Below, one piece after another: positions 1 through 7,151 of a stretch of 64,000 bases of DNA. How positions within the stretch are numbered: position 1 is the first letter of the stretch; the number at the start of each line of letters is the position of its first letter. Below the pieces are notes generated by a model. It was not told the origin of the DNA. It worked only from the letters and a program-made list of their open reading frames with translations, and did not search any database. Position numbers and translations under genes: made by a program. Origin of the DNA: Paraburkholderia aspalathi (GTDB taxonomy: Bacteria; Pseudomonadota; Gammaproteobacteria; Burkholderiales; Burkholderiaceae); contig NZ_FPBH01000007.1 of NCBI RefSeq assembly GCF_900116445.1, positions 62,001 to 126,000 of the forward strand. Direction: 5' to 3'.

Positions 1-234
1 AACTACGGCAAGACCGATCCGCATGAAAAACAGGTGATGGCTGCCATCACGGGCTACGCCGGCTTCGCGGCATCGTCGGATGAGCAGTTGCTGCCGATTC
101 GCCAGGTCGCGCTGTTCCAGCAGAAGCAGAAGATCGAGAGCGACACGCATCTTTCCGACGACGACCGCAAGACCCAACTGGCCGCACTCGACGCCAAGCT
201 GAGCGCACTCAACACCGCCGTAGCCAAGCAATGA
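1..234 (+). CDS. phnD: Phosphonate/phosphate-type ABC transporter substrate-binding protein (3' end only)
   Basis: The reading frame is open from base 1 to a TGA at 232-234, so only about the last 77 residues are present. The tail (starting [12 protein letters not shown]) is hydrophilic and helix-rich, as at the C-terminus of PhnD-like periplasmic binding proteins. The stop overlaps the start of the PhnE permease in an ATGA, so the two are translationally coupled. The family call rests mainly on this neighbour; the ligand (phosphonate, phosphite or phosphate) cannot be told from the fragment. Confidence 0.65.
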   Translation, partial: NYGKTDPHEKQVMAAITGYAGFAASSDEQLLPIRQVALFQQKQKIESDTHLSDDDRKTQLAALDAKLSALNTAVAKQ

Positions 235-1070
235 ACACTGTTGATCTGATCACGTCGCCCACGCGTGCGAGCGAAGCGCTCGCCGCGCAGGCGGCGCGCG
301 CCGCCCCCGCTGCGGGCAAGCGCAGCTGGCTGTCGCTCATCGGTTGGATCGCCGTGCTCGCCGTGTTGGGTGGCGCCTGGCACGGCGCCGATATGCGACC
401 GCTCGACCTGCTCTCCGACTCCGGCAACATGGGCCAGTTCGCCAAGGACTTCTTCCCGCCGGACTTCACCGAATGGCGCAGCTATCTGCACGAGATGTAT
501 GTGACGCTGTCGGTGGCGGTGTGGGGCACGGCCCTCTCGCTAGTGTGCGCTGTGCCGTGTGGGCTGATGTCCGCGCACAACATGGCGCCGATGTGGGTCG
601 TGCAGCCGATGCGCCGCATGATGGACGCGTGCCGCGCGATCAATGAAATGGTCTTCGCGATGTTGTTCATCGTGGCCGTGGGACTCGGTCCGTTCGCCGG
701 CGTGCTGGCGTTGTGGGTGCATACCACCGGCGTGCTCGCCAAGCTCTTCGCCGAAGCGGTCGAGGCAATCGATCCGCGTCCGGCCGAAGGCGTGCGCGCT
801 ACCGGCGCGACCAGTCTCGACGAAATCATCTACGGTGTGCTGCCGCAAGTGCTGCCGTTGTGGATCTCGTACGCGCTATATCGCTTTGAATCGAACGTGC
901 GCTCGGCGATGGTGGTCGGCATGGTCGGCGCGGGCGGGATCGGCGTGGTGCTGTACGAGGCGATCCGCTCGTTCAATTATGCGCAGACGGCCGCGGTGAT
1001 GATCATGGTGATCGTGGTCGTGACGGTGATCGATCTGGCGTCCGCGTGGCTGCGCGAACGCGTGACGTGA
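231..1070 (+). CDS. phnE: Phosphonate ABC transporter permease PhnE
   Basis: This 279-residue inner-membrane permease belongs to the binding-protein-dependent family. Hydrophobic segments lie near residues 35-55, 85-112, 138-170 and 205-265. A cytoplasmic EAA-type loop is visible near residues 175-205 ([19 protein letters not shown]), which docks on the ATPase. The start ATG overlaps the stop of the preceding binding-protein gene (ATGA), indicating one operon. No ATPase gene (phnC) is visible; it would lie to the left of the window. A hairpin terminator follows at 1084-1134, so the operon ends here. The substrate is inferred only from family resemblance. Confidence 0.85.
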   Translation: MNTVDLITSPTRASEALAAQAARAAPAAGKRSWLSLIGWIAVLAVLGGAWHGADMRPLDLLSDSGNMGQFAKDFFPPDFTEWRSYLHEMYVTLSVAVWGTALSLVCAVPCGLMSAHNMAPMWVVQPMRRMMDACRAINEMVFAMLFIVAVGLGPFAGVLALWVHTTGVLAKLFAEAVEAIDPRPAEGVRATGATSLDEIIYGVLPQVLPLWISYALYRFESNVRSAMVVGMVGAGGIGVVLYEAIRSFNYAQTAAVMIMVIVVVTVIDLASAWLRERVT

Positions 1071-1083
1071 CCGCTTCACGATT

Positions 1084-1134
1084 CCTGAATGCCAGGGGGT
1101 TGGCAACACGCGCTTCGCCAACCCTCGTTCAGGC
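1084..1134 (+). terminator. Hairpin terminator after phnE
   Basis: An imperfect hairpin has an outer stem CCTGAA/TTCAGG and an inner 8-bp stem GGGTTGGC (1097-1104) / GCCAACCC (1117-1124). It starts 13 bases after the phnE stop. No T tract follows, which is common for GC-rich genomes. The rest of the gap up to 1347 shows nothing recognisable. Confidence 0.5.
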
Positions 1135-1347
1135 CGCTTCGACACGGCGTGCCGATGTGTAAGTGCGCCAGAGTACAAGCGTTGCGCCAGAGTTGAGCGG
1201 CGGGCTCCCGGCGCCATAAATTACCCGCCTTTGCCACACAAAGCCCCTTCACTTTAGTCGTCCACCTCTCCATTCCGGCGTTCTGCTGGAATAATCACGT
1301 GCTTGCAGCCGGCGCGCTGGCCTTCTTTCTCCTCTCCCTGGTTTCTG

Positions 1348-2184
1348 ATGGACACCTTTGTCGTCTTGCTGGTGCTGCTCTCCGCGCTGCTTCACGCTAC
1401 CTGGAACGCGTTTCTGCATCTATCCGAAGACCGCGTATGGCTGCTTGGCATGATGGCGATTCCGTATGTCGCTGTCAGCGCGGTCGGCGTGATCGTGCTT
1501 CCTTTGCCTGCACCTGAGGCGTGGCCTTATATCTTCGCGTCGGTCGTACTCGAATTCGGCTACCTGCTGGCACTGATCCGCGCTTATAAGAGCGGCGATT
1601 TCGGGCAAATCTATCCGATCGCGCGCGGTCTTTCGCCGATGCTCGTATTCGTCGGCGCGCTGGTCTTCGCGCATGAATCGCTCAAGCCGTTGGCGGCCAT
1701 CGGCGTGGCGCTAGTGTCGCTCGGCATCGTCTCACTCGCGTTCCGCCGCGGCATGCAGTTTTCCGGCGAAAGCGTGCCGTTCGCGCTACTGACGGGCTTC
1801 TTTATCGCCACGTATTCGGTCGTCGACGGAATCGGCGCGCGCGTGGCGGGCAACGGCCTGAGTTACATCATGTGGATCTATCTGATCTGGAATGTCCCGC
1901 AGTTTCTGCTTGCGTGGCATTGGCGCGGCGGCGCGAAGGGGTTGTTCATCGGCCGCACGGTGGTGCTCAAGGGCATCGCGTCCGGTGTGCTCGCACTCAC
2001 CGCCTATTGCCTGATCATCGAGGCCTACCGCTATCTGCCAATTGCGATGGTCTCCGCGCTGCGTGAGCTCAGTTCAATCTTCGCGGTGCTGATCGGCTGG
2101 CTGTTTATGAGGGAGAAGCTCACCACGCGGCGGATCCTGGCCTGCGCGCTGGTTACGCTGGGGGCTGTGTTGATTCGGATTTGA
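1348..2184 (+). CDS. EamA-family (DMT superfamily) permease
   Basis: This 278-residue, highly hydrophobic protein has about ten predicted membrane segments in two homologous halves, typical of EamA drug/metabolite exporters. The first helix begins right at the N-terminus (MDTFVVLLVLLSALLHATWN). The C-terminal half carries the ALRELSSIFAVLIGW segment often seen near the last helices of this family. The ATG at 1348 was chosen because residues upstream of it in the same frame are not membrane-like; no convincing Shine-Dalgarno sequence is visible, so a GTG or TTG start near 1299-1303 is possible. It stands alone between two unrelated units. Substrate unknown. Confidence 0.75.
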   Translation: MDTFVVLLVLLSALLHATWNAFLHLSEDRVWLLGMMAIPYVAVSAVGVIVLPLPAPEAWPYIFASVVLEFGYLLALIRAYKSGDFGQIYPIARGLSPMLVFVGALVFAHESLKPLAAIGVALVSLGIVSLAFRRGMQFSGESVPFALLTGFFIATYSVVDGIGARVAGNGLSYIMWIYLIWNVPQFLLAWHWRGGAKGLFIGRTVVLKGIASGVLALTAYCLIIEAYRYLPIAMVSALRELSSIFAVLIGWLFMREKLTTRRILACALVTLGAVLIRI

Positions 2185-2219
2185 GGGACTGCCGCATCTG
2201 CTCATGCCCGTTTCGTTTA

Positions 2220-2260
2220 TTGCGATTTCGAATATTTCGATTTACAATACCGAATTCGAA
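2220..2260 (+). promoter_or_regulatory. Promoter and probable autoregulatory operator of the HTH-PIN module
   Basis: A -35-like TTGCGA (2220-2225) and a -10-like TACAAT (2243-2248) are separated by exactly 17 bp. ATTTCGA occurs twice at a 9-bp step (2225-2231 and 2234-2240) inside the spacer, and TTCGAA recurs at 2227-2232 and 2255-2260. Repeats overlapping the core promoter fit repression by the DNA-binding protein encoded just downstream. The region is clearly AT-richer than its surroundings. Confidence 0.5.
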
Positions 2261-2272
2261 AGGAACCGCGCC

Positions 2273-2731
2273 ATGAACACCTCGATCCACCCTACGCCGC
2301 TACCGTCAGCGCAAGAGGCTGAGCTCGCCCGTGTCTCCGGCCGGAATCTGTCTGTCGTGCTTTCAAGCCGCGCCGAAACGCAACAGTTCGACTTCAAGGA
2401 CAGCAAGGGCGAAACGCGCAGCGTGGAGTTGCCGACGTCGGTTGTGCGTCTTATTGTCGACGTCCTTGCGGAAATCGGCCAGGGCAACGCCGTGTCGATC
2501 ATCCCTATTCACGCCGAATTGACTACGCAGGAAGCGGCCGATCTGCTTAACGTGTCGCGGCCATACTTCGTCCAGTTGCTGGAGAAGAAAGAAATCCCTT
2601 TCCGGAAGGTCAATACGCATCGGCGAGTGCGTTATGAAGACGTGATGGCGTATAAGGATCGAATCGATACGGATCGGCGCAAGGCCCTGGACGAACTCGC
2701 GGCGTTGTCACAGGAAATGGGTTTGGAATAG
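2273..2731 (+). CDS. Excisionase-fold HTH protein, probable antitoxin of a PIN module
   Basis: This protein has 152 residues. The C-terminal part (about residues 85-140) holds a MerR/excisionase-type helix-turn-helix, TTQEAADLLNVSRPYF followed by a wing rich in basic residues and RRVRYEDVMAY. The N-terminal ~80 residues are of unknown fold. The start at 2273 is preceded by GAAAGGA; an upstream in-frame ATG at 2204 would run through the promoter. The PIN gene begins 3 bases after the stop, and such pairs are known as type II toxin-antitoxin-like modules with the HTH protein as antitoxin and repressor. Despite the fold name there is no phage or integrase nearby, so a recombination role is unlikely. 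Confidence 0.75.
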   Translation: MNTSIHPTPLPSAQEAELARVSGRNLSVVLSSRAETQQFDFKDSKGETRSVELPTSVVRLIVDVLAEIGQGNAVSIIPIHAELTTQEAADLLNVSRPYFVQLLEKKEIPFRKVNTHRRVRYEDVMAYKDRIDTDRRKALDELAALSQEMGLE

Positions 2732-2734
2732 TCG

Positions 2735-3307
2735 ATGTCGTCACATTTCACCGCGATCTACGACGCTTGCGTTCTGTACTCCCAACCATTACGAAATCTG
2801 TTGATGCGTCTCGCGCTAACCGACCTCTATCGTGCGCGCTGGACGCCGGCCATTCATGACGAGTGGACCCGCAATCTGATTGCAAACCGTCCTGACCTCG
2901 ACCCCGTCAAGATCCATCGCGTCCGCGACCTGATGGACGCGCATGTGCGGGATGCCTTGGTCGACAACTATGAGCATCTGATGCCGGCCATCGATTTGCC
3001 GGATCCTGGTGATGCACATGTGGTCGCCGCCGCCGTGCATTGCGGCGCGGAACTCATCGTCACGTTCAACCTGAAGGATTTTCCAGTCGAGGCCTTGAGC
3101 ACATTCAACGTGGCCGCTCAGCATCCTGATGACTTCATTGCTGATCTCTTCGACCTGAACCAAGCCAAGGTTCTCGAAGCGATGGCTGAACACAGAAAGT
3201 CGTTGAAAAATCCGCCCAAGTCCGTCGAAGAATACCTCGACACGCTTGCCGGCCTGGGCCTCACTCAAACCGTTTCAATGGTCCGCCCCTACAGCATCGC
3301 TATCTGA
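2735..3307 (+). CDS. PIN-domain protein, probable ribonuclease toxin
   Basis: This 190-residue PIN-fold protein has the expected acidic residues: Asp in IYDACVLY at the N-terminus, Glu in IHDEWTRN, and Asp in DPGDAHVVAAA followed by TFNLKDF. This set would bind Mg2+/Mn2+ for RNA cleavage. It is longer than usual VapC toxins (about 130 residues) because of a ~65-residue helical C-terminal extension, so it resembles the PIN_3 branch. It begins 3 bases after the HTH gene and is presumably co-transcribed from the 2220 promoter. RNA target unknown. Confidence 0.75.
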   Translation: MSSHFTAIYDACVLYSQPLRNLLMRLALTDLYRARWTPAIHDEWTRNLIANRPDLDPVKIHRVRDLMDAHVRDALVDNYEHLMPAIDLPDPGDAHVVAAAVHCGAELIVTFNLKDFPVEALSTFNVAAQHPDDFIADLFDLNQAKVLEAMAEHRKSLKNPPKSVEEYLDTLAGLGLTQTVSMVRPYSIAI

Positions 3308-3338
3308 AAAGCGCCCCCGCCCGCCCTCAAGTCCACGC

Positions 3339-4856
3339 TCACGCAAACTGCACAAGCGTCGTGTCAATCGCCTCAGCCAGCGTATTGAACGCCGGCGCGA
3401 TCTCCTCGTCCGGCACACATGCGTAGCCAATCAACAAACCCGAAGGTGCCAGCGACGGCTGCGCGTAATACCCCGACAACGGCCGTACGACGATATTGCG
3501 CTCCAGTGCCGCCATAGCCACCGCGCGGTCGTTACTGCCCTCTGGAAATTGCATCACCAGGTGTAAACCGGCATCGCCGCCCACGGCCGGCAGCGCATCG
3601 CCATAACGCTGCGCTGCAACGTCCAGCAGGGTCTGACGACGCTGCCCGTAGAGCGTGCGCATCTTGCGGATATGCGACGTGAAATGCCCTTCCGCGATGA
3701 ACTCCGCGAGCATCGCCTGCTGCAACAACTGCCCTTCCCGATACAACTCCGCGCTCGCGGTCGCAAAGCTCTCGGCCAGCGCTTCGGGGACGACCAGGTA
3801 GCCGATGCGCAAGCCCGGAAAGAGCGTCTTGCCGAAGCTGCCCACGTAAATCACCTGCCCGGATCTATCCAGACCTTGCAACGATGCGAGCGGCCGGCTG
3901 CCGTAGCGGTATTCGCTGTCGTAGTCGTCTTCAATGATCCAGCACTGATTCTGCCGCGCGTACTCGAGCAGCATGCGGCGCCGCGCGAGGCTCATCACCA
4001 TGCCCAGCGGATATTGATGCGACGGCGTGACGAGCATCAGCTTCGGCGGCTGCGCGAGATCGTCGGCGGAGGGATTGATGCCTTCTTCGTCGACGGCGAT
4101 CGGTCGCGATTGCAGGCCGGACACGTGCAGCACGCTGCGCACGCCCCAATAGCAAGGGTCTTCGGTCCAGATCACGTCGCCCGGATCGGATAGCAGGCGC
4201 ACCGCCAGGTCGACCGACTGGTGGATCCCGGTCGTGACAATGATCTGCTCGGGCGTACAACGCACCGAGCGCGACGTCCGCAAGTAGTCCGCCAACGCGT
4301 GCCGCAAAGAAGCCAGCCCGCCGCCCGGCGCGTAGGTCAGCAGGTCCGGGCGCGGCCGGCGCCAATACTTGTTGTGCAGGCGGCTCCACACGCGCGCGGG
4401 AAACTTCGTGACATCCGGCACGCCGGGCATGAACGCGCCCCATTGCCGCTTCGAGACGCCTGCCCCCGAGATGAGCCTCGTGCCACGCGTGGACAACGCG
4501 CGGCTGCCCTGCAAAGGCAGCGGCAAAGGCAACGACTCGAGCGGCGCGGCCAGCGCCTCGGCGTCGGGCACGCCAACGATCTCGTCCGGCGCGCTTTCGG
4601 CGACGAACGTGCCGCGGCCGGTTGCCGAATTCACATAGCCTTCGAGCACCAACTGCTCGTACACCTGCGTGACGGTATTGCGGCCGATGCCCAATTCCTG
4701 CGCTAATAGACGCGACGACGGCACCCTACTGCCCGCCGGCAATTCACGCGACAGAATCGCTTGCTGCAACAGCCGATGCAGCTGACGATAGATCGGCTGG
4801 CCGTTACCACGGTCAAGGCGCTGCGCCAGCCAGTCGGACAAAACGCTCGCGCGCAT
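3339..4856 (-). CDS. gabR: MocR-family (GabR-like) transcriptional regulator
   Basis: This 505-residue protein has an N-terminal GntR-type winged helix (about residues 10-80, including SRLLAQELGIGRNTVTQVYE) fused to a fold-type I aminotransferase domain. The PLP-binding region is recognisable, with IIEDDYDSEYRY and a candidate Schiff-base lysine in YVGSFGKTLFPGLRIGY. MocR proteins sense an amine or PLP with this domain and do not usually catalyse. The gene is divergent from gabT, as GabR genes commonly are, which is why I prefer GabR over PdxR. An AGGAG lies about 7 bases before the ATG. An inverted repeat in the shared promoter region is the probable operator. Confidence 0.8.
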   Translation of the reverse strand: MRASVLSDWLAQRLDRGNGQPIYRQLHRLLQQAILSRELPAGSRVPSSRLLAQELGIGRNTVTQVYEQLVLEGYVNSATGRGTFVAESAPDEIVGVPDAEALAAPLESLPLPLPLQGSRALSTRGTRLISGAGVSKRQWGAFMPGVPDVTKFPARVWSRLHNKYWRRPRPDLLTYAPGGGLASLRHALADYLRTSRSVRCTPEQIIVTTGIHQSVDLAVRLLSDPGDVIWTEDPCYWGVRSVLHVSGLQSRPIAVDEEGINPSADDLAQPPKLMLVTPSHQYPLGMVMSLARRRMLLEYARQNQCWIIEDDYDSEYRYGSRPLASLQGLDRSGQVIYVGSFGKTLFPGLRIGYLVVPEALAESFATASAELYREGQLLQQAMLAEFIAEGHFTSHIRKMRTLYGQRRQTLLDVAAQRYGDALPAVGGDAGLHLVMQFPEGSNDRAVAMAALERNIVVRPLSGYYAQPSLAPSGLLIGYACVPDEEIAPAFNTLAEAIDTTLVQFA

Positions 4857-4858
4857 GA

Positions 4859-4903
4859 TTGGCTCCTACATTTTTATTGAAATGGCTCTGAAGTTAAGAG
4901 CCA
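4859..4903. promoter_or_regulatory. Candidate GabR operator between gabR and gabT
   Basis: A perfect inverted repeat TGGCTCT (4883-4889) / AGAGCCA (4897-4903) has a 7-bp spacer. The half-site core GGCTC recurs in direct orientation at 4861-4865, 24 bp upstream. MocR regulators typically bind direct repeats plus an inverted half-site, so the arrangement fits. A -10-like TATAGT at 4912-4917 lies downstream, without a good -35, as expected of an activated gabT promoter. Confidence 0.5.
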
Positions 4904-4994
4904 AATCTCATTATAGTCGCTGCATGTGCTGCGCTGAGCGTGCGGCGTCCGTTAGCGGCCCCCCCGCAAAAACCGAGGAGCGAAGGAGATAACC

Positions 4995-6278
4995 ATGAAG
5001 AATGCTGACCTGAAAAGCCGCAAAGACGCCGCCACGCCCCGTGGCGTCGGCGTGATGTGCGATTTCTACGCCGAGCGCGCGGAGAACGCTGAGCTGTGGG
5101 ACGTCGAAGGCCGCCGTTTCATCGATTTCGCCGCGGGCATTGCGGTGTGCAACACCGGCCACCGTCACCCGAAGATTCTGGCCGCGATCCGCGACCAGCT
5201 CGATCATTTCACGCACACCGCGTATCAGATCGTGCCGTACGCGTCGTACGTCGAACTGGCTGAGAAGATCAACGCGCGCGCCCCGGGCGACTATCCGAAG
5301 AAGACTGCTTTCTTCACGACGGGCGCCGAAGCCGTCGAAAACGCGATCAAGATCGCGCGTGCCGCGACCGGCCGTCCGGGCGTGATCGCGTTCACCGGCG
5401 GGTTCCATGGCCGCACGATGATGGGCATGGCGCTGACCGGCAAGGTTGCGCCGTACAAGATCGGCTTTGGTCCGTTCCCGGCGGACGTGTTCCACGCCCC
5501 GTTCCCGAATCCGCTGCACGGCGTGACGACGGCCGATTCGCTGAAGGCGATCGAATTTCTGTTCAAGGCCGACATCGATCCGAAACGCGTCGCGGCGATT
5601 ATTTTCGAACCGGTTCAGGGCGAAGGCGGTTTCTACCCGGCGCCGGCCGAGTTCGTGCGCGCGCTGCGCAAGCTGTGCAACGAGCATGGCATCTTGCTGA
5701 TTGCCGACGAAGTGCAAACGGGTTTTGCCCGTACCGGCAAGTTGTTTGCGATGCATCACTATGACGTGGTGCCTGATCTGATGACGATGGCCAAGAGCCT
5801 GGCGGGCGGCATGCCGTTGTCGGGCGTGGTTGGGCGTGCTGATTTGATGGATGCGGCGGCGCCTGGCGGTCTGGGTGGCACGTATGCGGGTAACCCGCTG
5901 GCGGTTGCTTCCGCGCATGCTGTGCTCGATATCATCGATGAAGAGAAGCTCTGCGAGCGGGCTACGGTTCTGGGCGATCGTGTCAAGGCGAAGCTGATCG
6001 CGCTGCAGAGCGAAGTTCCGCAGATCGCCGATGTGCGTGGTCCGGGCGGGATGGTTGCTGTTGAGTTCTGCAAGGCAGGTGGCACGGAGCCGGATGCGGA
6101 GTTCACCAAGCGCGTGCAGGCTCGGGCGCTGGAGCGCGGGTTGTTGCTGCTGGTTTGTGGTGTTTATTCGAACGTTGTTCGGTTCCTGTTCCCGCTTACT
6201 ATTCAAGACTCCGTTTTTGATGAGGCTATGGGGATTCTTGAAGCGGTGCTTAAGGAGAGTGTTGCTGTAGCTGTTTGA
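4995..6278 (+). CDS. gabT: 4-aminobutyrate--2-oxoglutarate aminotransferase
   Basis: This 427-residue class III aminotransferase transfers the amino group of GABA to 2-oxoglutarate, giving succinate semialdehyde. Visible motifs are the N-terminal DFAAGIAVCNTGHRHPK, the FTTGAEAVENAIKIAR phosphate-binding turn, the IIFEPVQGEGGF and LIADEVQTGFARTGK blocks, and Lys267 in TMAKSLAGG as the PLP lysine. A strong ribosome site (GAAGGAGAT) precedes the ATG. The body uses C/G-ending codons, but from about 5800 third positions drift to T and G; in the last 33 codons 26 end in G or T. The dispersed repeat begins just after the stop and separates gabT from gabD. Confidence 0.93.
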   Translation: MKNADLKSRKDAATPRGVGVMCDFYAERAENAELWDVEGRRFIDFAAGIAVCNTGHRHPKILAAIRDQLDHFTHTAYQIVPYASYVELAEKINARAPGDYPKKTAFFTTGAEAVENAIKIARAATGRPGVIAFTGGFHGRTMMGMALTGKVAPYKIGFGPFPADVFHAPFPNPLHGVTTADSLKAIEFLFKADIDPKRVAAIIFEPVQGEGGFYPAPAEFVRALRKLCNEHGILLIADEVQTGFARTGKLFAMHHYDVVPDLMTMAKSLAGGMPLSGVVGRADLMDAAAPGGLGGTYAGNPLAVASAHAVLDIIDEEKLCERATVLGDRVKAKLIALQSEVPQIADVRGPGGMVAVEFCKAGGTEPDAEFTKRVQARALERGLLLLVCGVYSNVVRFLFPLTIQDSVFDEAMGILEAVLKESVAVAV

Positions 6279-6381
6279 TGGTTTTTTTGCCTGCGCGGCG
6301 CGCGGGGTGTGTGGACGCGTGCCGCGTGGGCTTTGCTTTTTTTGCCTTTGTGACGCTTGTTGTTAGTGTTCTTAGGGCGTT

Positions 6382-6444
6382 GCCTTTCCTTGTTCTGGCT
6401 TTGGTGCCTTTCCTTGTTCTGGCTTTCGTGCCTTTCCTTGAATT
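6382..6444 (+). repeat. 24-bp tandem repeat, about 2.6 units
   Basis: The unit GCCTTTCCTTGTTCTGGCTT plus four variable bases starts at 6382, 6406 and 6430, the last unit being partial. The same units occur inverted at 7041-7085 (ACAAGGAAAGGC repeated). The third copy of the dispersed element at 44752 lacks them, so they belong to this locus rather than to the element core. Confidence 0.85.
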
Positions 6445-6634
6445 GTTAGTGGTCTATTAGCGTTGCCCCTGTGCGGGGCGGCACCTACTTTTCTTTGCCG
6501 CCGCAAAGAAAAGTAGGCAAAAGAAAGCGGCTCAAACCGCTAATGCTAAGTGGGAACCGTAGTTTGCCAAGGGTAGTGGTACATCTGGAATCCGTGTTCT
6601 CGCACATTCCGCGTTAGTGACAAAGGTGTCATCA
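6445..6634 (+). repeat. Dispersed repeat element, copy A
   Basis: Begins GTTAGTGGTCTATTAGCG. It contains a small hairpin GCCCC/GGGGC (6465-6479) and a perfect 15-bp stem CCTACTTTTCTTTGC / GCAAAGAAAAGTAGG (6484-6498 and 6503-6517) with loop CGCC. The more diverged tail reads CTAAGTGGGAACCGTAG, then GGGTAGTGGTACATCTGGAA and GTGACAAAGGTGTCAT. The same order of blocks is found in the other two copies. From memory similar intergenic elements are abundant in Paraburkholderia genomes, but I could not check this. Confidence 0.8.
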
Positions 6635-6794
6635 GCTCCCACTCCGCACTGCGTGCGTCGCGGACGGGTCTGCATGGGAAACCGCCGGCTTCGGTTGAGG
6701 TTTGTGGGGGCCATCGGCTTCGCCTCGGCGATGCGCCGAAGCGGTCGCGGTGATACACGCCGCGCCACCGTGGCGAGCGTGGCGTGAGCGCGAA

Positions 6795-7037
6795 AACGCA
6801 GCGATCGGTTTTATGAGCGGCTCTTCGGCGCGCGTAGCGCCGCCGGAAGTATGACGCCCTTGTCACAAGCCTATGCAGCGGCACGAACACAGATTCCAGA
6901 TGCACCACTACCCTGCATGAGCTGCGGGACCCACTTAGCAGGGGCTTCTAGCCGCTTTCTTTTGCCTACTTTTCTTTGCGGCGGCAAAGAAAAGTAGGTG
7001 CCCCCCCGCACAGGGGGAACGCTAATAGACCACTAAC
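6795..7037 (-). repeat. Dispersed repeat element, copy B (inverted)
   Basis: Read on the minus strand it begins GTTAGTGGTCTATTAGCG at 7037. The same 15-bp stem lies at 6965-6979 / 6984-6998. It then continues with CTAAGTGGGTCCCGCAGC, GGGTAGTGGTGCATCTGGAA and GTGACAAGGGCGTCATACTT, and ends in a GCGC-rich stretch near 6824-6848. Weak similarity to the copy at 44752 extends down to about 6795. It is closer to that copy than to copy A, so A and B are not a recent simple duplication. Confidence 0.8.
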
Positions 7038-7151
7038 AAAACAAGGAAAGGCACGAAAGCCAGAACAAGGAAAGGCCAAAGCCCCAGGAACACGGCCAAA
7101 AGCGCCGCGCAGGCAAAAACCCCACATCTAAAACCCAGGAACAAACCCAAA

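Larger units (their letters stand above)
6282..7120. repeat. ~840-bp interrupted inverted repeat filling the gabT-gabD gap
   Basis: The outer ends match as inverted copies of TTTTTGCCTGCGCGGCGC (about 6284-6302 and 7101-7119). Inside them come matching 24-bp tandem repeats (6382-6444 and, inverted, 7041-7085), then two opposed copies of the dispersed element (6445-6634 forward, 7037 down to about 6795 reverse). The central ~160 bp (6635-6794) has no clear mirror. I find no credible gene in the interval: short open frames through it translate the repeats and lack ribosome sites. No transposase is present. Confidence 0.8.

Noticed and set aside
2273..2731. Phage excisionase and thus a prophage or integrative element
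   Set aside because: No integrase, attachment repeats or phage genes nearby; the next gene is a PIN protein, so an antitoxin is the better reading.
4911..6206. 431-codon open frame antisense to gabT
   Set aside because: Arg/His/Gln-rich shadow of gabT in a high-GC genome; no ribosome site and no recognisable domain.
6382..6444. Possible CRISPR array
   Set aside because: The 24-bp units are directly adjacent without unique spacers, and there are no cas genes.
6275..6460. 61-codon frame with repeated VLALVPFLVLAFVPF-like segments after gabT
   Set aside because: It translates the 24-bp tandem repeat, overlaps the gabT stop and has no ribosome site.
6532..6908. Short minus-strand frames within the inverted repeat
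   Set aside because: They translate the dispersed element. The same element in the third copy gives different frames with shifts, so coding is not conserved.
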